NCBI GenBank assembly: GCA_035253825.1 | Contig: DATFBM010000009.1 | Coordinates: forward strand, 1-34,123 | Length of the DNA: 34,123 bases | From: JACCTH01 sp035253825 | GTDB taxonomy: Bacteria; Actinomycetota; Acidimicrobiia; Spongiisociales; ZC4RG35 | Reading direction: 5' to 3' | Shown: one piece after another, positions 24,505 through 31,939 of the stretch | Layout: every line of letters starts with the position of its first letter | Numbering within the stretch: position 1 is the stretch's first letter | Notes under the pieces: generated by a model | What the model saw: the letters and a program-made list of their open reading frames with translations, nothing else | Databases searched by the model: none | Told to the model about the DNA's origin: nothing | Made by a program: the position numbers and the translations under genes

Positions 24505-25500
24505 GTGGCGACGCTTCGACTATTTGCCAACCTACGCGAGCTCGCCGGGCAGTCCCGCGTCGAAGTCGAAGGGGAAACGGTAGGTGAGGTCATCGACCGA
24601 GCCGTTGCGCTTTTTGGCGAGGAGTTCGCGGCGGGCCTGGGATCGGCGGCGATGTGGCGCAATGGCGAGCCTGCCTCTGCCTCCGATCCCATCGGCGCCA
24701 GCGACGAACTCGCCCTGATCCCTCCTGTGTCGGGCGGAGGCAATGTAATGGTGGGAGAGATGGTGGACGCCTCTCTGGTGACCGGTCTTCTTGGCCTGCT
24801 GATTCTGATCGGCACCAACCTCGCACCGGGGCCGGCGTGGTGGGCGGCCGGCTTGGTGTTGCTGTCGGCGCTATGGGCCACCGATCTTGCCGCCCGCTTG
24901 ACCGATCGGGGTCGAGCTCCCGCCACCATCGGGATCCTGGCCTCCTTCGTGATTGCGGCGGTGGCCACCCATGTCCTCGGGGGGATTGGTTTTGGCCTCA
25001 CGCTTTTTCTGGCGGTAGCGATTGTGATGGGTTGGGGGGTGGCGATACCCGACTACCGCCAGCTCGAGGTGGTGGCGCCCTCGGTTCTCATCGCCTTGGT
25101 GGGGAGCGCGGCCGTCGGTTCGCTGATGCTGACTCGGACTTTTTTCGAAGAAGAGCACCATGCCATCTCGATCCTGATCGTGGTGGCCGCTCTGAGCGCG
25201 ATCACGGCGGTGGTGCTGAGCCGGCTCCGGATGCCGGTCCTCGACCCCTACTCGGGTACCGCGCTGGCGGCGGTGGTGGGAGCGGTGGTGGGAGCGTTGC
25301 TGTGGGGGGAAGACATCGTCGGCTACATCCTCATCGGACTCGGCCTGGCGGTGGCGCTGGTGGCGGGCCGAAGCCTCGGCTCGATAATTCGCACCGGTCG
25401 CCTGGCGCTCTCCGAGACAGCACCAGGCCCGATGTCCACCCTCGACCCCCTCCTCTTCGCAGCCGCCCTCTATTACCCGTTGGTCTCCGTCGTCCTCTGA
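24505..25500 (+). CDS. MoaD/ThiS-like domain fused to a multi-pass membrane domain
   Basis: A 331-residue fusion. Residues 1-79 read as a complete MoaD/ThiS-type ubiquitin fold: ATLRLFANLRELAG at the start, a DELALIPPVSGGG end that matches the MoaD tail, and typical spacing. In MoaD the terminal Gly-Gly is thiocarboxylated for sulfur transfer; here it is internal (G77-G79) and the chain continues. Residues about 88-325 are eight or nine hydrophobic helices. The final SETAPGPMSTLDPLLFAAALYYP vaguely recalls the end of CdsA-type phosphatidate cytidylyltransferases, but the catalytic signature is not clear. Either the beta-grasp domain is a structural add-on or proteolysis after GG releases it. 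The GTG start begins exactly at the beta-grasp domain. Copy B of the palindromic repeat begins 6 bp after the stop. Confidence 0.78.
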   Translation: MATLRLFANLRELAGQSRVEVEGETVGEVIDRAVALFGEEFAAGLGSAAMWRNGEPASASDPIGASDELALIPPVSGGGNVMVGEMVDASLVTGLLGLLILIGTNLAPGPAWWAAGLVLLSALWATDLAARLTDRGRAPATIGILASFVIAAVATHVLGGIGFGLTLFLAVAIVMGWGVAIPDYRQLEVVAPSVLIALVGSAAVGSLMLTRTFFEEEHHAISILIVVAALSAITAVVLSRLRMPVLDPYSGTALAAVVGAVVGALLWGEDIVGYILIGLGLAVALVAGRSLGSIIRTGRLALSETAPGPMSTLDPLLFAAALYYPLVSVVL

Positions 25501-25506
25501 CTTTCC

Positions 25507-25556
25507 GGTTTTTATCAGCCACAGCCCTTGCCGATAAGGGCGTTTAGCGCGTAGAA
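25507..25556 (+). repeat. Copy B of the 50-bp palindromic repeat (left end of element)
   Basis: GGTTTTTA (25507-25514) pairs fully with TAGAAGCC (25552-25559), allowing wobble. Inside, GCCCTT-GCCGAT-AAGGGC (25524-25541) is a perfect 6-bp hairpin. It begins 6 bp after the MoaD-fusion stop and contains the stop codon of the nuclease-like gene. Confidence 0.75.
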
Positions 25557-26473
25557 GCCGCCAAGAGGACCGAACGAGCCCTGGTGATTCGCTCGATCAC
25601 CAGCCACGGCGTGTGAAAGATCTCGTGGTCCCAAACTTCCACGACCAAAAAGCCCATAGAGGTATGTCGTGCGCGTCGAGCTTCATCGCGGGCTCTATCG
25701 GTCAACGAAGAGTGATACCTCTCGCTCAATATTTCGACGATGAGCGGTAAGTCCTCGGCGAGGAAATCAACTCTCCCACTCCATTCTTCGTCGCCTAGGT
25801 CGACTTGGCGGCGGAATCGATAGCCATGCGGCTCCATAATTTCGCCGAACCGCGACTCGAGATTGGAGGCCGGAGGTGTCCAGTCGTCGGGACGGTCCTT
25901 GCGAAGCTTGCGCATCAGCACCGTGCCGTCTCGCCCTGGCCGCCCAAGACGCTTGAGCAACCTGTCAAGGGCTGACCCATTGATCAAGCCCAGCGACCAT
26001 GCGCTGTCCAGTGCCCGTGCGACGCGGTGCTCCGAGATCGTTCCCGCCATTTGATAGATCGCTAGGCCCGGCGAGACCACCGGAACTCCGAGGTGAACCT
26101 TGCGACACCATTGAGGAATCACGGTCGAGTGGTGAACCTTCTGAAGGTTGCATCGATCAACGCGGCGAAACCGCTCGATGGCGACATGGATTTGGTCGAT
26201 CCGAAAGCCGGCGATGCCCCACCAAGCTGCAGCAGTCGTGTGCGAAACGAATGCGTCGCTGCCCACATGCAAAACCGAGATCATCAATCTCTGCGCAGGC
26301 GTTGGCGGCGAAGCCGCCAGCTTGAGAACGCGGTCGGTGACCGGTTCGAGCATGCCGGACGCAATTCGGCGCTTTACTGCCTGGTAGTCCACCCGTGCCT
26401 CGTTCAGTTGCCAACGAGCAACCACCGAGTGCTGGCTTGCAGCCAAGTCGAGAACCAATTGATCCAGCCTCAT
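25544..26473 (-). CDS. AbiEi-like/DUF559 (Vsr-fold endonuclease-like) protein
   Basis: A 309-residue protein. The N terminus (about 10-55, ARWQLNEARVDYQAVKRRIA) resembles the winged-helix region of AbiEi-type antitoxin-like proteins, with a middle domain containing SHTTAAAWWGI typical of that group. The C terminus (about 203-300) is DUF559-like, a PD-(D/E)xK/Vsr-type nuclease fold: E206 in LESRFGEIM, D236 in GRVDFLAEDL, then E247 (IVEILSERYH). Such proteins are common in actinobacteria and uncharacterised; here no toxin partner is adjacent. The ATG at 26473 has no clear ribosome binding site. The gene stands alone between inverted repeats, its stop inside copy B, with copy C 70 bp upstream of the start. 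Composition is visibly less GC-rich than in its neighbours, which suggests transfer. Confidence 0.82.
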   Translation of the reverse strand: MRLDQLVLDLAASQHSVVARWQLNEARVDYQAVKRRIASGMLEPVTDRVLKLAASPPTPAQRLMISVLHVGSDAFVSHTTAAAWWGIAGFRIDQIHVAIERFRRVDRCNLQKVHHSTVIPQWCRKVHLGVPVVSPGLAIYQMAGTISEHRVARALDSAWSLGLINGSALDRLLKRLGRPGRDGTVLMRKLRKDRPDDWTPPASNLESRFGEIMEPHGYRFRRQVDLGDEEWSGRVDFLAEDLPLIVEILSERYHSSLTDRARDEARRARHTSMGFLVVEVWDHEIFHTPWLVIERITRARSVLLAASTR

Positions 26474-26543
26474 GAGGCGAGCCTGAGGAAGGACGCGGGG
26501 GAACGAAAGGGCTTGACAAGATCGGGGTTTTCGCTTTGTTGGC

Positions 26544-26593
26544 TTTTACGCGCCGAATCCCGTTACTGGTGAGGGGCCTCCCTGATAAAAACC
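26544..26593 (-). repeat. Copy C of the 50-bp palindromic repeat (right end of element, inverted)
   Basis: On the minus strand it begins GGTTTTTATCAG and ends GCGCGTAAAA. The outer pairing GGTTTTTA with TAAAAGCC is intact. The inner stem at repeat positions 18-23/30-35 keeps pairing by compensating changes relative to copy B (G18-C35 there, C18-G35 here). Confidence 0.75.
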
Positions 26594-26643
26594 AAAATGG
26601 CGCGGGCTAGTCAACGGGTTGCCAATCCCGGGGGGTGGATCGC

Positions 26644-26649
26644 TACGAT
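26644..26649 (+). promoter_or_regulatory. Putative -10 hexamer (TACGAT) for leaderless M23 peptidase mRNA
   Basis: TACGAT lies 8 nt before the ATG at 26658 and matches four of six bases of TATAAT, including the key first two and last. No Shine-Dalgarno precedes the ATG. Confidence 0.5.
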
Positions 26650-26657
26650 TCGCGACC

Positions 26658-27746
26658 ATGTCCGGCCGTTTCAACCGCCGGCGGCTTCGGACCGTCCTCG
26701 TTCTCTGCCTGGCATTCCAACTGCTGCCCGGACAGGCCTTGGGCGTGACCAAGACTCAGGTTGACCGGGCTTGCGCCGCCTCCTCGAGCGCCCTGGCCGA
26801 ATACCGCCGGGCATCGGCCGCTTTCGAAGAAGCAGCCCGGGCCTATTCCGCCGCCAGCCTCGAGGTCGACAACGTCCTCTACCGCCAGGGCCGCACCGCC
26901 GAAACCCTCGATCTCCGACGGGGGGCGATGAAGGTTGCCGAGGATCGCTTTCAGCAGCAGGCCGTCGAGGCCTACATGAGCGGAGGGGGATCGAACTCGG
27001 CTCTCTTCCTCGCCGCCTCCTCGCTCGATCGTGTCATCACCACCACCGAATTTCTCTCAGCGGCGGGCACCGAGGAACACGATGCCGCTGGTGACCTGGC
27101 CGCTCTACAAGGCGAACTGGTGACTCTCCAGGGTCAGCTGAGCGCACTCGAGGTCGAGCTGCGGGCCGTCGAACAGCAACGGCTCGACGCCAAGAACCAA
27201 CAAGAGTCAGCGATGAATGCCGACCAGGCCGCCTGGCAGAAACTCGACGGCGAGTGCCGTGCCATCCAGAAGCGCTATGAGATCGAACTGGCTCGCGCCG
27301 CCGCCGCCCGGGGAAGTGCCTCGGCCGGGATTTCGGCGGCTGCAACGCCCGGCTTCATCTGCCCCTTCCCCGGCTCCTCGTTCATCAATTCCTGGGGGGC
27401 CCCTCGCTCGGGCGGTCGCGGGCATAAGGGAACGGACATGATGGGACCCTACGGAGCACCTCTATATGCGGTTGCGTCGGGGACTGTCTACACAGGCAAT
27501 GGCGGCCTCGGCGGGAAGACCGTCTGGCTCATCGCCGATTACGGCACCGGCTTCTATTACGCCCACCTCTCGAGCATCAATGTCAGCTCGGGAAGTCGGG
27601 TCGGCCGCGGCGACGTCGTCGGCTACAACGGTGATTCGGGCAATGCCGACGGCGGGTCGCCCCACCTCCATTTCGAGATCCATCCCGGCGGACGCGGCTC
27701 CTCGGCCGTCAATCCCTACCCCACTCTCGTCGCGGCCTGCCGGTAA
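26658..27746 (+). CDS. Secreted M23 metallopeptidase with N-terminal coiled coil (peptidoglycan hydrolase or EnvC-like activator)
   Basis: A 362-residue exported protein. A basic N terminus and hydrophobic stretch (RTVLVLCLAFQLLPGQALG) form a signal peptide ending near residue 29. Residues about 30-225 are a long, charged coiled coil (LQGELVTLQGQLSALEVELR). The C-terminal LytM/M23 domain (about 232-362) keeps the zinc set H256-x3-D260 (HKGTD) and H336-x-H338 (HLHFE), so it should be active as a peptidoglycan endopeptidase. The organisation resembles EnvC/PcsB-type division hydrolases. The ATG at 26658 has a -10-like hexamer 8 nt upstream; a start 13 codons earlier would add a non-signal leader. 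It opens the plus-strand series ending at 31777. Confidence 0.9.
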   Translation: MSGRFNRRRLRTVLVLCLAFQLLPGQALGVTKTQVDRACAASSSALAEYRRASAAFEEAARAYSAASLEVDNVLYRQGRTAETLDLRRGAMKVAEDRFQQQAVEAYMSGGGSNSALFLAASSLDRVITTTEFLSAAGTEEHDAAGDLAALQGELVTLQGQLSALEVELRAVEQQRLDAKNQQESAMNADQAAWQKLDGECRAIQKRYEIELARAAAARGSASAGISAAATPGFICPFPGSSFINSWGAPRSGGRGHKGTDMMGPYGAPLYAVASGTVYTGNGGLGGKTVWLIADYGTGFYYAHLSSINVSSGSRVGRGDVVGYNGDSGNADGGSPHLHFEIHPGGRGSSAVNPYPTLVAACR

Positions 27747-27749
27747 CCT
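27744..27749 (+). promoter_or_regulatory. Putative -10 hexamer (TAACCT) for RsiG-like gene
   Basis: TAACCT overlaps the stop codon of the M23 gene and lies 6 nt before the GTG at 27756. It could give the RsiG-like gene its own leaderless transcript. Confidence 0.35.
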
Positions 27750-27755
27750 GAGGCC

Positions 27756-28286
27756 GTGCAGACTGACCGCCGCCGTCTCGATCAGATCCAAGATCCGGAC
27801 TTCATCTCGGACCTCGACAGCCTCCCCCTCGATGACTTGCGGGCACGCCGGGACCTGGCCGATGATGTCGAAAACGAACTCTCGTATTACCGCCGCTTCC
27901 TCCACGGCCGCCTCGACCTACTTGCTTTCGAACAGCGTCGCCGGCGGGGCGAGGAGAGCCGCAGCCTGATCGATGCCCTCACCGAGATCCTCACCGGACA
28001 TGATCGTGCTGGTGGAGCCTCGAGCCGGCATCTGACAACCGATGCGCCCGACATTCCGGTGCAAGGCCGCCGTCACCTCGACCACGTCCTGGGCAACGAC
28101 CTTATGGCTCGCCTTGGAGAGATGTCAGAGGAAGAGCTTTCCGAGGCCGCCTCGGAGCTCTCGGACCTCGAGGCGGAGATCTCAACGGTGCGCCAGGGTG
28201 TGCAGGCGATTCTTGATCAGCTCCATGCCGAGGTCATCAATCGCTACAAGCACGACCTGGGCGACCCGGCCCTTCGCCCCTCTTAG
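27756..28286 (+). CDS. rsiG: RsiG-like c-di-GMP-responsive anti-sigma factor
   Basis: A 176-residue, mostly helical protein. It holds two copies of the pattern E-x3-S-x2-R-x3-Q-x3-D, which in Streptomyces RsiG binds cyclic di-GMP on an antiparallel coiled coil. The first is E39, S43, R46, H50 (in place of Q), D54; the second is E139, S143, R146, Q150, D154, a perfect match. The spacing between them is exactly 100 residues. In Streptomyces, RsiG loaded with c-di-GMP sequesters the sporulation sigma factor WhiG. No sigma factor gene is in this window, so the partner lies elsewhere. The GTG start lies 9 bp after the M23 stop with no ribosome binding site. The assignment rests on the double motif and size; the target is inferred. 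Confidence 0.8.
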   Translation: MQTDRRRLDQIQDPDFISDLDSLPLDDLRARRDLADDVENELSYYRRFLHGRLDLLAFEQRRRRGEESRSLIDALTEILTGHDRAGGASSRHLTTDAPDIPVQGRRHLDHVLGNDLMARLGEMSEEELSEAASELSDLEAEISTVRQGVQAILDQLHAEVINRYKHDLGDPALRPS

Positions 28287-28292
28287 TCGGCG

Positions 28293-29237
28293 GTGCTGGC
28301 CGAGCAGGTCCGATCGGGCCTGGTGGAAACGATCCACGATGGCGCCATCGCCATCACCGATCCCACCGGCGAGCTGGTTGCCTCCTCTGGTGATATCCGG
28401 CGCCCCTTCTATTTTCGATCGGCTGCCAAGCCGTTTCAGGCTTACGTCAGCAATCGATCCGGCGCCAATCTGAGTCGGGAGCGCCTGGCGCTCGCATGTG
28501 CCAGCCATGATGGCGAGCCCGTCCATATCGCTCTGGTCGAGAGCATCCTCGCCGGCGCGGGATTGAATGAGGCGGCGCTGGGCTGCCCTCCGAGTTGGCC
28601 GATCCGTCTCACCGCCATGAGACGGCTCGCCAATGGGGGGGCGACGGTGCCCCGGAAGATATGGAACAACTGCTCGGGAAAGCACGCGGCGATGCTCGCC
28701 GCCTGCGTCAGTTCCGGCTGGGATCCCGATACGTATCTCAATCCGCACCATCCTTTGCAACGTTCCATTTCCGAGTTTGTCACCAACGTCTCGGGTCCCA
28801 CCGATCCGATCGGCGTTGATGGTTGCGGTGCTCCTGTCTTCGCCACCAGCTGCCTGGCGATGGCGAAATCGTTTTCCTTTCTCGCCTCCGCGCCCGAGAT
28901 GAACACGATCTATGAAGCGATGCATTCGTATCCGGCTCTGGTCTCCGGATACGGCAACACTGATGCCGCCATCGCCACCGCTCTCGACGCGGCGGCCAAA
29001 CGGGGGGCAGCCGGATGCCTGGGCATCGCCCTTCGAAATGGATACGGCATCGCCATCAAGTGTTGGGATGGCAACACCGAGGCGGTCGGGGTTGGGGCTG
29101 TGGCTGCGCTCGAACACCTTGGAGTCTTGTCCGAGACGGCTCACGCTTCCCTCGCCGCCATCGCCTCACCGCAAACGCGGGGAGGCGGTGCTCCCGTGGG
29201 AAGTTTCCGATCGCTTGTGGAGTTGGCTTGGGAGTGA
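28293..29237 (+). CDS. Asparaginase II-family protein (PF06089 type)
   Basis: A 314-residue protein of the thermolabile asparaginase II family, which differs from classic asparaginase I/II folds and is related to serine-hydrolase-like amidases. Recognisable segments are GxIAITDPTGELVASSGD near the N terminus, FRSAAKPFQA (SxxK motif near residue 43-46), CASHDGEPVHI (near 70), NCSGKHAAML (near 130) and GVDGCGAPVFA (near 175). The SAAK lysine/serine pair and the CASH segment are family hallmarks. The GTG start is 6 bp after the rsiG stop and its own stop overlaps the next start (GTGA). The substrate, presumably L-asparagine or a related amide, is inferred from the family. Confidence 0.88.
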   Translation: MLAEQVRSGLVETIHDGAIAITDPTGELVASSGDIRRPFYFRSAAKPFQAYVSNRSGANLSRERLALACASHDGEPVHIALVESILAGAGLNEAALGCPPSWPIRLTAMRRLANGGATVPRKIWNNCSGKHAAMLAACVSSGWDPDTYLNPHHPLQRSISEFVTNVSGPTDPIGVDGCGAPVFATSCLAMAKSFSFLASAPEMNTIYEAMHSYPALVSGYGNTDAAIATALDAAAKRGAAGCLGIALRNGYGIAIKCWDGNTEAVGVGAVAALEHLGVLSETAHASLAAIASPQTRGGGAPVGSFRSLVELAWE

Positions 29238-30136
29238 AAGTCCATAGCGATCTGGTCGAGCGGACCGACCTGGTGCCATTGGCGCCCGCGGTGGGACCCT
29301 TTCCGGGTGGCGACTTTCTTCGTGCCTGGTTTGAGGAACTCGGCGACGAGGTCGAGCCGATCACTCTCGACTGGGACCTGGGTCAGCTTTCGATGATGAA
29401 GACCTCGACCCGGATTGAGATGATGGGCGAGACCGACCTCACCGATTACCACAGCCCGTTAGGAGAGGGACTCGACGAGGCGATCGCCTTTCTTTGCGAT
29501 CAGCTGGGGCGGGGGATCGACCTCAGCTTCGATTCGCTCCCGTCGGAGGCAGCAACGCCCCTACAGACAGCCCTAACTAGCGCCGGCCTCGTTCCTTCCG
29601 TCAGCGTGCACGAGACGGCGATGGTGCTATCCCTGCCTGAACACACCGATGACTTCTATCGAGGCCTGGCGAAGCACGATCGGCACGAGTTGCGCCGAAA
29701 ACACCGCCGGTACGAATCTTTGATCGGCCCGGTCGACCTGCAAGGGGGAAACGGAGAAGGGTTCGAGGAGTTCGTCCGTCTCCATCGCTTGGCGCCCGGC
29801 GAGAAGGGTCGCTTCATGACCGATCGCCGCCACGCCTTCTTTTCCCGCTTGGCTCAGCTGCCCGGCTGGCGGGTTGACTATCTGGTGATGCCAACCGGAA
29901 ATGCGGCCGCCTGCGTATTTGGTTGGAGCGACAGTGATGGTTACTACCTCTACAACTCCTGTTTCGACCCGGCTCTGCAGGCGGCCTCGCCCGGGCTCGT
30001 CCTGCTGCAAGCGATGATCGAGGACTCGATCAAGAGCGGCCTCCGCATTTTCGACTTCCTCAAGGGTGACGAGGACTACAAGGCGCGCTTGGGGGCCAAG
30101 CCGCGGCCGTTGCATCGCCTGGAAGTGACCACGTGA
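29234..30136 (+). CDS. GNAT-family acetyltransferase (FemAB/CelD-like, Acetyltransf_6)
   Basis: A 300-residue protein of the GNAT superfamily, closest to the two-lobed FemAB/BioF2-like branch. Segments seen: GLAKHDRHELRRKHRRYE (near 140-160), a strand-rich CVFGWSDSDGYYLYNSCFDP (near 225), and PGLVLLQAMIEDSIKSGLRIFDFLKGDEDYKARLGAK at the C terminus, which is the branch signature. The GTG at 29234 is chosen for its GTGA overlap with the asparaginase stop and because the frame upstream lacks protein-like sequence. The stop overlaps the mshA GTG likewise. Its place beside mshA is suggestive, since mycothiol needs an acetyltransferase (MshD), but this protein lacks the MshD layout and its substrate is unknown. 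Confidence 0.85.
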   Translation: MKVHSDLVERTDLVPLAPAVGPFPGGDFLRAWFEELGDEVEPITLDWDLGQLSMMKTSTRIEMMGETDLTDYHSPLGEGLDEAIAFLCDQLGRGIDLSFDSLPSEAATPLQTALTSAGLVPSVSVHETAMVLSLPEHTDDFYRGLAKHDRHELRRKHRRYESLIGPVDLQGGNGEGFEEFVRLHRLAPGEKGRFMTDRRHAFFSRLAQLPGWRVDYLVMPTGNAAACVFGWSDSDGYYLYNSCFDPALQAASPGLVLLQAMIEDSIKSGLRIFDFLKGDEDYKARLGAKPRPLHRLEVTT

Positions 30137-31365
30137 GTACCCCTCCGATCGAGAAGGTGGCGTATCTATCGATGCATACCTCGCCCCTTGCCCAACCGGG
30201 GTCCGGGGATGCTGGCGGGATGAACGTATATATCGATCAACTTGCCCGCACCATGGCGTGGCGGGGAGTCAAGGTCGATGTATACACCCGCCGTCAAGAT
30301 CCTGACGATCCGGCTGTGGTGGAAGTCATGAGCGGTTACCGCGTTGTCCATGTGGAGGTGGGTCCCCCCCAGCCGCTTCTTATCCCCTCCCTCACCCGAT
30401 TCGTTCGCTCGTTCGCCAAGGCGGTGGTCGAGGCGATCCGGGACGATCCTCCCCAGATACTTCACTCCCACTACTGGCTATCGGGCTGGGCCGGTCTGCT
30501 CGTCAAAAGGGCTCTTCGTATCCCGTTGGCGAATTCATTTCACACCCTGGGTCGGGTCCGAAACGATGCCCTCCGGCCGGGCGAGACACCCGAGAGCCTG
30601 ATTCGCATCGCCGCCGAACATGAAGTGATCGAGGCGTCCGATTGCGTCATGGCCTCCACCCCGGCGGAGGCGGAGGAGTTATTGGATTTCTATGGCGCCG
30701 ATCCCAACCGACTCTGCACCTCTCCGCCGGGGGTGGACCATCGGGTCTTCAAACCAGGCTCTCAGGCCGGTGCCCGGAGACGCCTGGGCTTGGGCGAAGG
30801 GCCGATCCTGCTTTTCGTCGGTCGTATCCAGCCGCTCAAGGGTGTCGATGTCGCGATTGCGACCCTCGATCTGGTGCAAGCCCGCCATCCCGAGGCGACT
30901 CTGGTGATCGTCGGCGGACCTTCGGGTGCGAGCGGAGCAGCCGAACTCCATCGGTTGCGCCAGCTGGCGATGGCGCGAGGCGTGGGAAGCCGGGTTCGTT
31001 TCGTCAACCCGCTGCCGCACGGCCTCCTGGCCGACGTGTATCGGGCGGCCGATCTTCTTTTGGTCCCTTCCCGCTCGGAGAGCTTTGGGTTGGTGGCGGC
31101 CGAGGCCCAGGCCTGCGGAATTCCGGTGGTTGCCGCTCGCACTGGGGGATTGATCTATGTGGTCGACGATGGGACCAGTGGCATCCTGGTCGATGGTTGG
31201 GAGCCAGCCGACTACGCCGAGGCGGCATTGCGCCTGATCGAAGACCCCGAGCTGAAGGCGAAGATGGGGCGGGCGGCGACCGACTGGGCCAAGCGTTTTT
31301 CGTGGGAGGACACCGTTAAGCGCTATCTCGAGCTCTACCGCGGGGTACTTGCGCCTGGCAAGTGA
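30133..31365 (+). CDS. mshA: D-inositol-3-phosphate glycosyltransferase (mycothiol biosynthesis)
   Basis: A GT4-family enzyme joining N-acetylglucosamine from UDP-GlcNAc to 1D-myo-inositol 3-phosphate, the first step of mycothiol synthesis. The 410-residue length fits. The N-terminal sequence MHTSPLAQPGSGDAGGMNVY (near 14-33) is characteristic of MshA, as are HSHYWLSGWAG and NSFHTLGRVRN. FVGRIQPLKGVD (near 235) opens the C-terminal Rossmann half, and PSRSESFGLVAAEAQ (near 310) carries the E-x7-E motif of retaining GT-B enzymes. The GTG start overlaps the acetyltransferase stop. The rest of the pathway is not in the window. Confidence 0.94.
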   Translation: MSTPPIEKVAYLSMHTSPLAQPGSGDAGGMNVYIDQLARTMAWRGVKVDVYTRRQDPDDPAVVEVMSGYRVVHVEVGPPQPLLIPSLTRFVRSFAKAVVEAIRDDPPQILHSHYWLSGWAGLLVKRALRIPLANSFHTLGRVRNDALRPGETPESLIRIAAEHEVIEASDCVMASTPAEAEELLDFYGADPNRLCTSPPGVDHRVFKPGSQAGARRRLGLGEGPILLFVGRIQPLKGVDVAIATLDLVQARHPEATLVIVGGPSGASGAAELHRLRQLAMARGVGSRVRFVNPLPHGLLADVYRAADLLLVPSRSESFGLVAAEAQACGIPVVAARTGGLIYVVDDGTSGILVDGWEPADYAEAALRLIEDPELKAKMGRAATDWAKRFSWEDTVKRYLELYRGVLAPGK

Positions 31366-31366
31366 C

Positions 31367-31777
31367 ATGGCGAGGGCGCGGGCGATCCTCAAGCGATCAA
31401 TAGCCGAATGGGTTGAGGACCCTGGTTCCGACGTGGTCTACGCCGAGGAGGTGGAGGGTCGCTACGCAGTCCGGATGCGGCAGACGGTCAGAGACGCGAC
31501 CACGGTTTGGTTCACGGTCGGTCAGCGCTCTCTCACGGCCGAGGCCTACGTGCTTCCCCACCTCGAACACCCCGAAGGTGCCCATCGGCTCGCCCTATTC
31601 CGCAACCACAGCTCATTTCGGGTCAACTTCGCGCTCGATGCCGAGGAGGCGATTGTCCTCAGAGCGCGAATTCCCAACGAGCGGGTGAGCGCGGAGGAAC
31701 TGAGCTACGTCCTCGCCGAGATCTACCAGACGATCGAGCTTTCGTTTCGATCGCTCCTTCGCGAAAACACCCCCTAG
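31367..31777 (+). CDS. YbjN-domain protein
   Basis: A 136-residue protein resembling the YbjN sensory/chaperone-like domain, which in actinobacteria often follows mshA. Strand-rich text (YAVRMRQTVRDATTVWFTVG, LTAEAYVLPHLEH) is followed by the helical end SAEELSYVLAEIYQTIELSFRSLL. It has no membrane segment. The ATG at 31367 lies 1 nt after the mshA stop. An in-frame TTG six codons earlier would overlap mshA and is less likely. It is the last gene of the plus-strand series. Confidence 0.82.
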   Translation: MARARAILKRSIAEWVEDPGSDVVYAEEVEGRYAVRMRQTVRDATTVWFTVGQRSLTAEAYVLPHLEHPEGAHRLALFRNHSSFRVNFALDAEEAIVLRARIPNERVSAEELSYVLAEIYQTIELSFRSLLRENTP

Positions 31778-31795
31778 AAAGTTCCCAACAGGAGG

Positions 31796-31829
31796 TTGTG
31801 CACAAATCCCTGTGGAAACCTGTGGATAT
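31796..31829. other. Cluster of three DnaA-box-like 9-mers
   Basis: TTGTGCACA (31796-31804), TGTGGAAAC (31811-31819) and TGTGGATAT (31821-31829). The first and last differ from TTATNCACA or its complement at one position and the middle at two. The last two are spaced 10 bp apart, one helical turn, as the direct repeat CCTGTGGA. No dnaA, dnaN or recF gene is near. Confidence 0.4.
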
Positions 31830-31939
31830 TGGGGAAAAAGGGTGCGACCGACCTACGGCCGGTTTCCGCCAGATTGCCTTAGGGGAGATGAGGGTTGATT
31901 ACGTCGACCGGTCGCGAAATCGAGGCCTTTGCGGGGCGG

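Larger units (their letters stand above)
25507..26593. mobile_element. Candidate small mobile/REP-like element: nuclease gene bracketed by inverted 50-bp palindromic repeats
   Basis: Copy B (25507-25556) and inverted copy C (26544-26593) form the ends. Both have GGTTTTTATCAG outermost and GCGCGTA innermost. The only gene inside is the AbiEi/DUF559-type gene, whose stop lies within copy B. Base composition inside looks lower in GC than in the flanks. No target-site duplication is evident (flanks ctttcc and aaaatgg). The layout resembles REP sequences bracketing a RAYT gene, but no transposase is present. Confidence 0.55.

Noticed and set aside
25507..25556. Copy B as a simple intrinsic terminator of convergent genes
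   Set aside because: It has a hairpin, but the same conserved sequence also occurs upstream of genes (copies A and C), and the invariant bases are outside the hairpin, which a terminator would not need.
25544..26473. AbiE toxin-antitoxin pair
   Set aside because: Only the AbiEi-like/DUF559 protein is present; no AbiEii-type nucleotidyltransferase gene is adjacent.
31796..31829. Chromosomal origin of replication (oriC)
   Set aside because: Only three imperfect DnaA boxes, no dnaA, dnaN, recF or gyrB and no AT-rich unwinding region. Reported only as a DnaA-box-like cluster.
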